Positions 42,086-53,100 of a stretch of DNA of 64,000 bases are shown piece by piece (position 1 is the stretch's first letter; each line of letters starts with the position of its first letter). Below the pieces are notes generated by a model. That model was not told where the DNA came from. It saw nothing but the letters and a program-made list of their open reading frames with translations, and ran no database searches. The DNA lies in NCBI GenBank assembly GCA_019918135.1, contig WBZZ01001368.1, positions 67,001 to 131,000 of the forward strand, written 5' to 3'. This stretch comes from Paulinella micropora. Lineage: Eukaryota > Cercozoa > Imbricatea > Euglyphida > Paulinellidae. The position numbers and the translations under genes were made by a program.

Positions 42086-43391
42086 ATGTCCCACCAGAGA
42101 AATTTAATCGCACAAGATGAAGCCAATAGTTTTGTTAATGTTAAGTGCGAAACCAGTGGAGTAATTCAAACAAGTTTAATCGCAGAAAATCCTGACAGCA
42201 AATTTGTAAATGTCAAAGTTGGATATGACGGCCACATTGAAACTAATCATATGAAGACCGTGTGAAACCCTAACCAGTTCCTTAACACCAGTATTACAGG
42301 AAATCTTTCCATATACCATTAATACACGGATATGGACGATAACAGAAACAAAGGCGACCGTTTCATTTCTGAATAATATGGCGCAATTGAAAACAAACGC
42401 TGATGCTACCGCTGATGCTAGTATGGTAAGCAAAAGAAAAATAAAATATCGCACTGGTATGGGTGTTGTAGCCCGCTTCACTGCTTTATGGACAACAGAC
42501 GAAACCGAAGATTATTATTCGTGGATAGGTATCGGAGATAGTGAATTAAAGAATGGTTTCTACTTTTACAAAACTAGAGATGAAGGAATGTGTATCCTAC
42601 ATTGTATAGGAGGAAACCTAAATGCATTTTTTCAAGCCTACTGGGACGACCCGTGCGACGGAACAGAAGATATGCCATTAATAGATTGGAGTAAGGGAAA
42701 TGTATTTCAAATTCAATTTCAATACTTAGGTTTTGGTGCTATTAAGTTTTCTATTGAAAATCCAAATACAGGCGAATTCCAGTTAGTCCATACAATTAAG
42801 TATGCGAATGCCAACACAGGTGTCAGTCTGCGGAATACTACATTGCCATTTACGGCACGAATTATTAATAATAATGTTGGAGTAGGAATACAAAGACTTA
42901 AGACAGCCAGTTGTAGTTTCTTTATTGAAGGTACCAACACTATTAATACAAGTATTACAAATACAGCGGAAGGAGACGAAAAAACAAGCACTACAGAAAG
43001 TCCTATTTTAAGTATCAGGAATAAAGCACTGTATAATAATAGCCTTACCAATTATTCAAATGTCTTTCCATCTTTGATAAGTATTACAAATGAGGATACA
43101 AAAGCAAATGTTGTAAAAATGATATTGAACGGGACACTGACAGGGGCTGGTTTTGCCGATGTGGATGCCAAAACTTCAATTGTAGATATAGATACTAAAG
43201 CAACCGCTGTAGCGAATGGAACAACGATTTTTAAACTTTATGTAAATGGGACATCAACACAACAGATTAATCTAAGAACCTACGATATTCAATTAACTCC
43301 GAATGATGTTTTGACATTCACACAGAAGTCCGTGTCAGCAGGTGGTGGTAATAATATTAATGTTATAGCTAACTTTATAGAGGATCATTAA
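42086..43391 (+). CDS. Head-fibre-like virion protein with a 40-nt intron
   Basis: Exon 1 (42086-42259) starts MSHQRNLIAQDEANSFVNVK. A 40-nt GT-AG intron (42260-42299, with CCCTAACC branch-like motif and TATTACAG acceptor) removes the TGA at 42263 and joins in phase 0 to exon 2 (42300-43391). That exon holds LKTNADATADASMVSKRKI, KYRTGMGVVARFTALWTT and WIGIGDSELKNGFYFYK. The NADATA-SM-GxGVV.R-TALF-GIG-DGFFF pattern recurs in virophage and giant-virus surface proteins encoded after the capsid gene. Without splicing, a +1 frameshift would be needed. Follows MCP by 55 bp; capsid decoration is inferred. Confidence 0.7.
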
Positions 43392-43423
43392 AGCAAAAAA
43401 AGATTGATTTGTCTTACTTTACT

Positions 43424-43774
43424 TTATTTTTTGTATCTTTCTTTTACAATACGAATAACATCACTCACACAAGTGGCTATCTCTTCGCCTTCACAATTCA
43501 CATTAGCATTTGCTATCTCTTCTCCTATGTTAGCCTTCATTTCGGTCATTCCTGCTTCACTCACTACAAGATCTGTTTTCTTAAAAGGTGTGCTTTCTTC
43601 CTCCATCATCAATGGTATAACGACTTTAACATTATCATCTCTCGGTTTATATTGCTCATAGAAAGATACAATGTCAGGCTTAGTCCATTTAATCGTTGGT
43701 TTTTTAATTTCAATGTCAATGTTCCATTTTTCAATTTCATTCAAGTAGTCCTGTTTGATGTTTAGGTTAGTCAT
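43424..43774 (-). CDS. Uncharacterised viral protein (116 aa)
   Basis: Not recognised. Start at MTNLNIKQDYLNEIEKWNID; a longer frame begins at 43801 inside a perfect palindrome. Soluble and charged, with KPTIKWTKPDIVSFYEQYKP and a GEEIATCVSDVIRIVKERYKK end. It ends 33 bp from the convergent head-fibre-like gene. Confidence 0.55.
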   Translation of the reverse strand: MTNLNIKQDYLNEIEKWNIDIEIKKPTIKWTKPDIVSFYEQYKPRDDNVKVVIPLMMEEESTPFKKTDLVVSEAGMTEMKANIGEEIANANVNCEGEEIATCVSDVIRIVKERYKK

Positions 43775-43778
43775 CGTT

Positions 43779-43802
43779 TTTGTTTTGGAATTCCAAAACA
43801 AA
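43779..43802. promoter_or_regulatory. Perfect 24-bp palindrome
   Basis: Two 12-nt arms, TTTGTTTTGGAA and TTCCAAAACAAA, meet with no spacer just upstream of the minus-strand gene at 43774. A dimeric factor site or a cruciform is plausible. Because it is symmetrical, both strands read FWNSK from it. Confidence 0.6.
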
Positions 43803-43833
43803 GTATTATATATTATTATTAAATATATTTTTT

Positions 43834-44106
43834 TACTTCAGTTTTAATGTCTATAAATTTATCAAACCAAGGCTGTTTCATAACCTATTCAAGATATGGC
43901 TTATCAATAACTGCTACATCTTGAATTTTCTTACCTCTGTATTTACCAAATGGAAAAATATCCTTTGGCTTTGATGAATTACTATTCTCAATTTCCTTTA
44001 TTTGGTCTTGAATTACCTTTTGAATATCTTTCAATGTGAATGTTTCATTTTTTGTTTCAATTGAAAGTTTTTCAAACTTCTCGCATAGTCTGGTTAGGGT
44101 TGTCAT
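43834..44106 (-). pseudogene. DUF3820-like protein with a nonsense codon
   Basis: The open part (44106-43885, 73 aa) ends KDIFPFGKYRGKKIQDVAVI then DKPYLE followed by TAG. In this family the motif reads FGKYKGK...D..YLEWL, so TAG sits exactly where Trp (TGG) is expected. The same frame then continues VMKQPWFDKFIDIKTEVKK, also family-like. A single TGG to TAG change explains the break. No intron fits. Function of the family is unclear; it often occurs with nucleases. Confidence 0.65.
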
Positions 44107-44153
44107 AGTATAGTATAGGGTATATACTTTATAAAAAATTAATTAATTATTGT

Positions 44154-47100
44154 TTAAGATTGGACTAGGAATCCGTAAGGGATACTATCATTTTGGTTGA
44201 TAAACTCACGGCCTGACCATTTATTATAATTAACTTTCTTTTTTATGTTTGTAGTATGAACTATGCTGAAATGGTTAATGTTTTGCTGTTTGCTATTTCG
44301 CGATAAATGAATTTTCTTCATTTGAAAATCTCTAACATTTTCAATGCTTTCACCTAAATCCATCTTTTCATATACTTCTGGATTTAACCCTTTTGAATTC
44401 AACCCCTTACCTCTAAGATGGTAGTATCTCTTTTTTACTCCTTCATTTTCATAGCATTCAATTATATGAACTCCTTTGTCTTTATGTTTCAAGTCATTCT
44501 TAGTCAGGTATGGAAGAAAGGCTTCATTCGTTGTAAATTCTAACATATACAATTTAGGAGCGATCCATATTTCTCTTATTATCTTATAACAATCTCCTAA
44601 GTCATCTGTTATTCCGCCAAGAGATTTATCTCCAAGTCTTTTTATTAGTTTGGCGAACATAACATGTAAAACTAGACTATCGGTATCTGTGTAATAGAAA
44701 TCAGCCTCTATGTCTTTATTTGGATTAGCCTCTTTTATGTAGTTATACATAATTCGTCTGCTATATGCTAGAATGAAAGCCCCGTAGTGAGAAGGTTTGG
44801 TTATGCTCTCTTCAATTATTTCTTCCTTTCTAGGAATTCCAGATACATGCCATAGTTTGTTTCCGTCTTTATCTTTGAATTCAACCACATCTGATATATA
44901 ATTTTTCGTCCAAAATTTCCAATATTCCTCATTTGATTTAATATATTCTGCTTCTGTTGGTATGGGCCGTTGTATCATCTTTCCATATAACGAATTCATA
45001 AATAGTTTAGCTAATAAATATTGCGGTGTGCCTTTTTCGCTCGTCTCTTTAGCCTTAAACATTTTAGCCTTAAACATTTCTAATATATATTCTTTGAATA
45101 CTGGTTCCGCCTCCTCTGTATAATATCCTTTATGAATTGTTAAGCCGTAGCCTTCCTTAATCATATCTTCAATATCAACACTTGTGAGCCATTGGTCTTT
45201 CATATCCACTAAATTCCACTTTAATGAGCCCATTTTATTTCTCTGTCCTATTCTTGAATGTAATATGTCTTTTGGTGAAATATAATCAACATTGTAAATA
45301 CCAATAGGAAGATTATTATAATCAAATGGTGCTATAGCCAGCTTAATTTCTCCAACCATAAATAAATTAAGCATCGCTGTTGGGTATAAAGATACAACAT
45401 CCGCATCAACTAAATAATCAGTTAATTCATCAAATGTTATTTTCCCCGCTAAGTAGTCCTCGTATTGTTTTGAAATAAATCTTTTTTTGCTTGGATATGT
45501 TCTTGCTCCGATAACCGCTTTTCTGAATGCCTTCTCTTGGTCAATAGTTGGAAGCCTGACATCGTGCTTACCATCAATCATTTTCTTCCAGATATTGAAG
45601 GCGAGGCTTGAAGTTGAAATATATGAAGTTAAATTCACTGAGTGTTTTTCAAATATCTCTGTGTTTATTTTGTCATATAACTCTTTTAACCCCATAACAT
45701 CACACTTCAAATATTCAAGACACTTATTTCTTAATTCTTCACTCATTGTTTCCCATTCTGTGGCTTGGTCGTGGTCAAAATCTCCTTTAAGAGTTTTACA
45801 TTTCATATTTTCTAAGTTTTCTTTTAATGTCCCCTGAGTATGCTTACACATATCCCACATTTTAATATTTTCAAATTGTAAAGAGATTATTGAGCCGTTA
45901 TTAATCATATGTGATTTTGGTTTGATACCTCTTCTTATTAATTCCTGTTTAATGAAGTAGTGGTCAAAGTTCGCCCCGTTAAACCCATTCACATATAAAA
46001 TTGGTTCTTCTTCGTCTTTGTTTCTCTTCTTCCTTACTCCTGCTACTTTCTTGACTGGATTATGTAGTTGTTTGTTAGCTCATTCTATTGCTATTTTTTT
46101 TCCTCTCTCTAAGACTAAATCAAGAAATTTAGAAATACAATCTATACCAGCGAAATATTTAAATCCTTCCGTCCCTTGAGTATATCCGACTATATAGCAG
46201 TCGTGAATATCAAATCCTTCAACAAGAGTGTTATTTCTAAAAGTTTCAAGGTCGTAATGAAGGATTTCATCTTTATTATTATATTTTTCTTTATGTGCCT
46301 TCGTTATTAAATGCCTCTTTCCATTCTTTAATATTTCTCTATTCGCATAATTAATAACTTTTGGATTACAAGTATGTTTAGTAAAATACTTAGTTAAGCA
46401 TTTTTCACATTTCTTTTTATATCTTTTAGTTAATCCAAAATAGTGGTTATTTTCTAAGTAAATCATAATATCCGCTTCTTCTCCTATTTCGTTTGTGCTT
46501 ACTGTCTCTTTTGTTAAGGAATTTGTTATTTCATATGTCTTCCCTTCCTTAATCAAAGCATTAAGTATTTTTACTGCGGTAGAAAATGGAATTTGCGAGT
46601 CGATAGAAAGATTGAATTGTTCTCTAATATCATTACATCTTTTTCTGTTAATAAGTGGCATATTAAGAATGTCCTTACAAAGAAAGAATAAACAATTATT
46701 ATTTTTGCTTGCTGGAGATATTAATATACTTTCTTCCAATATTGTTTTTTTACATTTATTTTTTCCCTCATAGCATCCTCCTCCGTTTTCTTGAACTACT
46801 ACTACCTTAGCATATTCAATAATACGGTCATAACCTAATCCTGATGCTTCAATATTGCTTATGTTAAACTCATTCAACATTTCAATAAAATCATCATAGT
46901 TTTTTATTTGAAAAGAATTAAATGTTTTCTTTTTATAATATCTATTTAATTCTTCGTGGTCAGTTATGTATGTAATAGTGATATGTACATCAGCATTTCC
47001 TGTCATACCATTTCTTTTAGCATCCAATAGTATCGGAAGTAGAACTTCTCGCTCTAATGAGTCAGTATCATAAAAGTTTATGTCTAATCCTTGCTTCTCG

Positions 47101-47306
47101 TATGTAAGAGAATTTAATCTATTGTCTCGTCTAGATTTTAACTCTACTACTTTGAATTCCCTCTTGCTCTCTCTAGTTTTGGTCTCTTTAAGTTTCTGTT
47201 TAGATGCTAATAATTCAGAAACCTTAATCTTGTTGCGAGCCTTAGCCTTCAACAAATCAATCACATTCTTGTCAGGCCTTGATGATGTTGGTAATGGTGG
47301 TGGCAT
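44154..47306 (-). CDS. pPolB: Protein-primed family B DNA polymerase with one in-frame stop
   Basis: 1051 codons in one frame, interrupted only by TGA at 46080-46082 (codon 409). All key motifs are present: ExoI YDLETF (D352, E354), ExoII VNGFNGANFD, ExoIII EYLKCD, motif A DADVVSLYP, motif B KLFMNSLYGK, motif C YYTDTDS. N-terminal 350 residues are the extended region usual in Polinton-type polymerases and include a Cys pair (KKCEKC..). The stop is TGA while TGA is used as a normal terminator elsewhere in the element, so recoding is unlikely. A weak 66-nt GT-AG segment (GTCTTA...GTCAAG) could remove it but would delete coding-like residues. Probably a recently disabled polymerase. Confidence 0.9.
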
Positions 47307-47447
47307 GTATATTACTTTTATATTATTGGAAATATAAAATATTGAAAATAAATTAAATTGTTTTACCTTTTTATAAATATAAATTGTCTTACCTTTAAAT
47401 ATAAATTCATTTTATTTATTATAACAAAATAATTTTTTGTTTTTGTT

Positions 47448-47625
47448 TTATGCTCCTCTTGCCTTCATTTCTTCATATTCCTTAAGTTTTCTATTTCGCT
47501 CTATGAGTTGTTCTTTTCTTCTTTGATTTATTTCGTCTTTTTTTTCTATAATAATATGCTAGTGCTTTATCGTTATTAGCCTTTCGCTTAGCCTCTGATG
47601 TTAGATATAACTTGTGTCTACCGAT
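47448..47625 (-). pseudogene. Small basic protein with lost start codon
   Basis: A continuous frame reads GRHKLYLTSEAKRKANNDKA, then YYYRKKDEINQRRKEQ and ends KEYEEMKARGA before TAA at 47448. It looks like a complete small basic viral protein of about 58 aa, but the codon before GRHK is ATC where ATG is expected, and no other in-frame ATG exists upstream. ATG to ATC mutation, a non-AUG start or an upstream exon are the options. Confidence 0.5.
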
Positions 47626-47674
47626 TGTATATATTATTAGTAATATAATTTATTTCTTTAAATGATTTTACTTT

Positions 47675-48316
47675 TTAAATACAACATATTATATCATCAT
47701 ATTCTACACCATAAAATAAGGCGGTTGTAAAAAGTTTATTTAAATATATTTTCATAAAATGAGTATTTTTTGAATTATTCATACAATATGAAAACCAAGC
47801 ATGCGAAATATGAAAAGCACTTTTAACTTTAATTAAATCGTCTAAATTTTCTAGATTGTCTTTCAAAATAAACTTTACATTTGGGTTGCTTGTATTTTTA
47901 CATATAGGACATTCTATTTTGTTTTCAAAATGACAAGGAAAACAAGTTTTGTAATTACACTTAAAACAACCTCGTAATACTGAAGTCTTCTCCATACCGA
48001 CATTACAATTATAATTGTCTTCTTTGTTAATGTTTTCTTTCAATTGGTGTAATATTGCTTTTGAAATAAAATCAATTGAAACGATTTCTTGGCAATTGTT
48101 TTTATATTGAAGTGCTAAACACGATTTTTTTTTCATAAATACATTATGTTCGCATTTCAATGAGTAAAATAAAATTTCTGTTGTTTTGTCCTTAACATCT
48201 CCTATATTATGAACTCGTCTGATTTCGCCTTCATATTTAAGCTCCTTGATTTTGTTTCTAAAGATTTTATTTAAATCTTTTTCACACTTAATTTTCTTTG
48301 TTCTTTGTCGTGACAT
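47675..48316 (-). CDS. Cys-rich RING-like zinc-binding protein (213 aa)
   Basis: Residues about 115-145 read GCFKCNYKTCFPCHFENKI followed by ECPICKN: pairs C-x2-C, C-x2-C(H) and C-x2-C like a variant RING/treble-clef finger. N-terminus MSRQRTKKIKCEKDL is basic. The remainder is unrecognised. Intact frame, preceded by a TATAAT-like sequence. Possible roles include ubiquitin ligase or nucleic-acid binding; neither is shown. Confidence 0.55.
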   Translation of the reverse strand: MSRQRTKKIKCEKDLNKIFRNKIKELKYEGEIRRVHNIGDVKDKTTEILFYSLKCEHNVFMKKKSCLALQYKNNCQEIVSIDFISKAILHQLKENINKEDNYNCNVGMEKTSVLRGCFKCNYKTCFPCHFENKIECPICKNTSNPNVKFILKDNLENLDDLIKVKSAFHISHAWFSYCMNNSKNTHFMKIYLNKLFTTALFYGVEYDDIICCI

Positions 48317-48351
48317 ATTATAAGTAATAATATTTTTTTCTTTAAATAGTT

Positions 48352-48580
48352 TTACATTTTATTTTTATAATATCTTTCAATGTCATCCTTTCTACGAGTT
48401 ATACGAATAACTTTATGTCCTCCTATCATAACCTCTTCTTTCTCAGCGAAAAAATCTCTATGAAAGTCTGATTTCTCGTGTGTGTATTTTCCCTATATCC
48501 CTATTACCTTACCACCTACAGGTATATTTCTGCTTTCTTCTTTCCTTTACATATTCCGCTTTCTTCTGTTTTCTGTCCAT
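48352..48580 (-). pseudogene. Degenerate small viral gene
   Basis: Starts MDRKQKKAEYVKERRKQK, then the frame breaks. A different frame carries IPVGGKVIGI, a TAG, and GKYTHEKSDFHRDFFAEKEV followed by MIGGHKVIRITRRKDDIERY before TAA at 48352. Each part looks coding, but at least one frameshift and one stop separate them, and no short intron restores phase. Confidence 0.45.
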
Positions 48581-48596
48581 TTATATCAAGACGAAA

Positions 48597-48765
48597 TTTT
48601 TCTTATGGTGGAATATATTTTTCTCTGTGCTATGTGGAGAGCTAATTTTGGGGTTTTCTTTGTTTGTATTGATTTTGTGCCAAATCAATAGGAGAAGCCA
48701 AATGAAAGTTTTAAGGTTATTTTGAGGTACGAAAAATGACCTTAAAAATTTAATATTATACTACT
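48597..48765 (-). repeat. Right terminal inverted repeat
   Basis: Inverted partner of 27279-27447. Ends ...AATATTATACTACT, then the CAACAA target duplicate at 48766-48771. Differences from the left arm include TATTAA versus TATGAA near the tip and a small indel. Confidence 0.95.
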
Positions 48766-48787
48766 CAACAACAACAACAACAACAAC

Positions 48788-48831
<44 letters not shown>

Positions 48832-48842
48832 CCACTACCACC

Positions 48843-48874
<32 letters not shown>

Positions 48875-48950
48875 CAACAACAACAACCAACAACCAACAA
48901 CCAACAACCAACAACCAACAACCAACAACAAACAACAACGACGACGACAA
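48766..48950. repeat. AAC microsatellite, right flank
   Basis: AAC repeats, ACCACC units near 48832-48858, then CAACCAACAAC units and CGACGACG. Continuation, in the same sense, of the array at 27148-27278. Confidence 0.85.
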
Positions 48951-50165
48951 CCGACCTTGTGAAAATCTTGCTTGCTTTTCTTGGTAGAAACAAAAGTGAT
49001 TGAAGCAAGATGCCTCTACGAGGCATCACCACCAATAATATTATGGAAATTCCAAAGTGTTTGCGTGCCCACATTTCGTCACAGATGCCCGCAGGTTCTT
49101 GTTCTTGCATAGAAGGGGAATGTGCTTTAATGACCCGCAATCTGCGGTGCTGCTATCCAATTGCACAAAAAAAAGAATATTTTGGTAATTTCTAAAGGAA
49201 GAGGGAGGCAGAGAATGGTGTACTACTGTCAAACCCATCGAAGAAACCAGCGAATGCCCCTGCGGCCATAATGCAAGGTCGGACTGATAGCTTTCTAGTA
49301 TGCTACACCAGACCTTTCTTTCAGCTTCCGAAAACGCGGCTTTCCGGCCAGGGGGGTGTGCTAGTTCCTTTCTTAGCTTAGCCTCCTATATGTCCTATGT
49401 TCCAAGCTATTGAAACTTTTTCTTGTCCAAGACCCAAGCGTGAGGATTCCCTGCACATACGTAGCCGGCGCTCTTGAACCTCGGCTGTTTCGTTTTACTC
49501 AGTAGCTGGTTCCGGCTCACGCTCCCTTTTTGAGGGGCGGCTCCGCTTCCACGTTACGCACGGGCTTCTTCCGGACGAGGCAGGGCCGAACGACCGGCGC
49601 AGAGAGGCGCCCCCCCCCCTTTTCCCCTTTCCCTTCCCTGCGGCGACTAGTGCCCTTCCCCCTACCTCTCTCCAGCCAGGCCGCCGTCGGTCCGGTGGTG
49701 CCGCCAACCGACAGGACACTGCAGCCGGGCGCCACCGGCGGGCCGGGGCCTGATCCTGGAGTGCCACCGGCGGCCAGAACGTGGCAGCCGAGCGCGCGGC
49801 GTGGCCTCCCACCGCCGTGAAAGGTGTGGTGCGGTGCCCGGCCGGCCGCCCCGGGCGTTACCGGAGCCCGGCCCCTCCGCCCGCGTTCACCTACTACTGC
49901 GTGGCCGCTGCCAGGGCGAAGACGGGGGGTATGGTTTCCACCGGGCGCAAAAGGCTGGCCCGGCGGCCCACGGCGCATACGATCCGTCTAGCCAGCCCCG
50001 GGGCCCGCCTCGTCCTCCCCTCATTCTTGTGTCGCGGTGGCCGGCCGAGCTTTAATGTACCTCAACCCAGGCTGAGTCAGGCCAGCTGCTATATGCCACC
50101 GCTAACGCCCGGAGGGGACGCAGCCTCTTCTTCCAACGCCGGACAGGTCAGAGCAAGGAAGGAGC
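48951..50165. other. Region without recognised gene, GC rising
   Basis: 48951-49500 is mixed DNA. From about 49500 base composition becomes strongly GC-rich with C-runs, like the rest of the right flank. The stretch near 49694-49722 (minus strand CAGTGTCCTGTCGGTTGGCGG) weakly resembles the conserved upstream module of the LRR genes. Open frames on both strands are typical of GC-rich DNA and none shows a motif. Confidence 0.5.
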
Positions 50166-53100
50166 CTAATCTTTCCCCCTCGTCTCGACTGTCTCGTCGG
50201 CACCGCTTCCCGCCGTGGCCCCCGCGGGGCCCTGCTCCGCCAGCGGAAGCCCGTCTCCGCCGTGACCCTCCTGCGTCCGAGGGCCCTGGCACAGCGCCGT
50301 GATGGACAGCACCTCTCTGTTCCAGTCCCTGACCTTTTTATGCCATAGCTGGCCCCGGTCGGCTGGGTAGGGCAGTCTGCGCCCCCGCTCGTGGGGAACC
50401 CAGATCTCGCCCCGCTGTCGGCAGCGCGACAGGGCCGTGTACACTATCTTGCCCAGGTGATAATTGCGCGGGCAGAAGGGAGTCGGTGCCAACACCAGAT
50501 ACACCCGGTCAAACTCGTTGCCTTGCACACACATGTCGGTTTGGGCAAAGGCCCAGCTCAGCCCATCCTCGCCGTGCTGCCTCTTACTGAAGAAGAAGGT
50601 TAGGCGCGGCACTGCCCGGCCATCCACCCGGGCGTTCCCCAGCCACAGGGTAAAGACACGCCACGCCCAGCGGCAGCGATCGTCGGTGATGTCCTTGAAG
50701 CGTGGTCGGGTGGCGGTAGAGTGAATCTCCTTAGGCTCCTCTGCTAGCACCAGCGATGTGTCCCCCTGCTCTAGCCTGTAAGTTACGTCCTGGATGCGCA
50801 CCACGTAGCCCAGGCAGCGCACCTCTGGCTGATCCGACGGGGTGAGGGCAAGAATTCCTGTAGCGACGACGGCGGGCACTCCTCCTCGGTGGGAGTAGCA
50901 GGATCTGGGCCGGGGGGGAAGCAGCACCCTCGGGGCCGCTGCATCCACTCCCCGAGCACTTCCTGCTGGTCAAGCTTGCGCAGGCATGGCTGGCACAACA
51001 CGGGCTCGTCTGTACGGTCGGGGGCTCCACACTCCAGACGCACCTTGGCGCCCCGGTACAGCGCATAGACGGGCGGCTGGCCAGGGGGGCGCCAAGCCTC
51101 CTTGCGCTCGACCGCCTTGGCCAGGCGAGCCAGGCCGGCATTGAGGAGGGTGGCCTCCTCCCGCCGCACCACCACTATCTGGTAGCTCGGGAAGGCGCGC
51201 TCCTCGTCCCAGAAGCGTGCGGGGTCCCCTACCTTGAGTGCGTGCAGCTCGTGCCACTCCCGTAGTTTGGTGTTGAAGCCGCACCAAGTCTGGCGGTCGA
51301 ACTCCTTCCGATAATCCAGGTAGTGAACGCAATCCTGCAGCCATTCTTGGCGCGCCTGTGCGCCGGGCGTGCGCAGGGTGGCAGCCAGCTGCTGTGCGCT
51401 GCACAGCGTGCCGGCGCCGTTTTCTCGGCCCCGATGGATGTGCTCTAGCTGTGCGCACGACCCCGGGAACAGCCTTTGCAGCAGCATGTAGACGGAACCG
51501 TAGCCGATCGGTGGCAGCTGCGCGCAGTCGCCCAGGAAGAGGAGGCGCGAGCACTCCGGGGCGAGCCTATCCAGCGAGCGCAGCAGTTGCAGCAAGGACG
51601 CGGGTGACATGAGGGAAACCTCATCGACTACACAAGTGTAAGCCTCGCGGTAGGGAATCACGTCGCCCCGCCCGCCGGCCTGGGCCGACGGGCGCCCGCG
51701 CATGCCGGCCCTCGCGCGCAGCCAGGCCTGCGTCCTGTGCGCGGGCAGCTGCAGCCAGGGCTCGCCCGCTGAGGCGTGTGCGCTCTCGCCGGCAAGGTTG
51801 CGGTCCGCCGCGACCTGTACCGCGTTGCGGGTCATGGCCACGAACAGGACTGGCTCGGGGTAGACTTTCTTGAGCGCCCCGGCCACCGTCGTCTTGCCGG
51901 TGCCCGCGGCGCCACCCAGCAGCCCGACCGGGGCGGAGACGCACGTCCACAGGGCCCGCGCCTGCTCGGGTGAGAGGCCCTCGGGCGCCCCGGGGGGCGT
52001 CGTCGTCCGGGGCGGTAACTGGTGCAGCCGCTGCAGCCGCTCGATAAGCTGCGTTTCTTGGTTGAAGAGCCAGCGTGGAGCGTACGTCGTCTGGTCCACG
52101 CACACCCACGGCGAGCAGGCTGAAGCCCGGTCGGCCGGAGCTCCCCCCCACAGGTCCACCAGGGCCTGGTGGATCTCCTGTTTTCTGCCCTGGTTCAGCA
52201 GGAAATGTTTCTCCCCGCGCCGGCCGACAGAGAATTCACACCAAAGTAGCCGCTCCTCGGCCCAGGGGCTGGCATCGGGGGTGGGCTCCAGCTGCCTCTG
52301 CAGCTCCTGGAAGCCCTGGAAGTTCATCATACCCTCGGGCGAGTGGTCCGCCAGGTTCGGCAGGCAGCGCCCCGCCCAGCCCGGCCGGGCCCGGTCCACC
52401 CCCTCGAAACACGAGTGCTTGCGCACGGACAGGGTGTGGCAGAGCCAGAAGTGCAGCATGACCAGCCGGCGGCCCGGCTCGCCCAGCAGCCGGTACAACT
52501 TGGCCTTGACGGCCGCGGGCAGTTTGCTGAAGCGGGGCGGAGACAGGCACCAAGGAGCGCCCAGCAGGTCCGGGCCGTGCAGGCCGCAGTCACGAGCTAC
52601 CTCTTCGTCGCCGCGCCACAGCTCAGGCTCGTAGAAGACGCGGGGATCCCCCCCTTCCAGCGAGCCTAGCCAGTGTGAACGCTCCGTGGCAGTGTACCTG
52701 CGCCACACACGGGCCAGCGGCAGTCCCTGCGCCAGGTAGCTCCAGCGCGGGTCCTCGTCCAGCAGCTGCAACAGAGCCCCGACCGCCGGGGCCGACTTGC
52801 CGTCGTCCTCCTCGTCTTCGTCGTCCTCCGAGCGCGCATCGGTCGGGCAGGAGGGCTCCGGGACCGGTCCGCCGTCATCCTCCCCGCCTGGGTCCTCCGA
52901 GCGCGCCTCGGCCCGGTGGGAGGTCTCTGTGCAGCGTTTCCTGCGGGCGGGCTGGGACGGGGAGGAGGGGGGCAAGCGCGGCCCGAAACGTTTTCGCAGC
53001 TCCGTGGACCTGAGGTCTAACCTCACCGCCCCGCGTGTAAAATCATATTGATAGGACCCGTGCTGGGGGTCCCGGCGCAGCGCACGGTCGTAGCGCAGCA

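Larger units (their letters stand above)
27279..48765. mobile_element. Endogenous Polinton-like virus / virophage, complete with TIRs
   Basis: A 21,487-bp AT-rich element bounded by terminal inverted repeats of about 169 bp that begin AGTAGTATAATAT. A 6-bp target duplication (CAACAA) flanks it. It encodes the hallmark set of virophages and Polinton-like viruses: rve integrase, FtsK/HerA-like ATPase, adenain/Ulp1-type protease, penton and double-jelly-roll major capsid proteins, and protein-primed PolB. An S74 fibre, a head-fibre-like protein and small DUF proteins are also present. Virion genes run on the plus strand in the middle; integrase and polymerase lie on the minus strand near the ends. 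The composition contrasts with the GC-rich right flank. The lineage (mavirus-like virophage or a PLV group) cannot be settled without phylogeny. Confidence 0.95.

Noticed and set aside
44154..47306. Reassigned genetic code (TGA as an amino acid) in the viral element
   Set aside because: Other element genes stop normally at TGA and Trp is encoded by TGG; one in-frame TGA is better explained by mutation, readthrough or splicing.
49010..49195. 61-aa ORF (MPLRGITTNNIM...) right of the element
   Set aside because: No motif, no homology recognised and no supporting context; length is within chance expectation.
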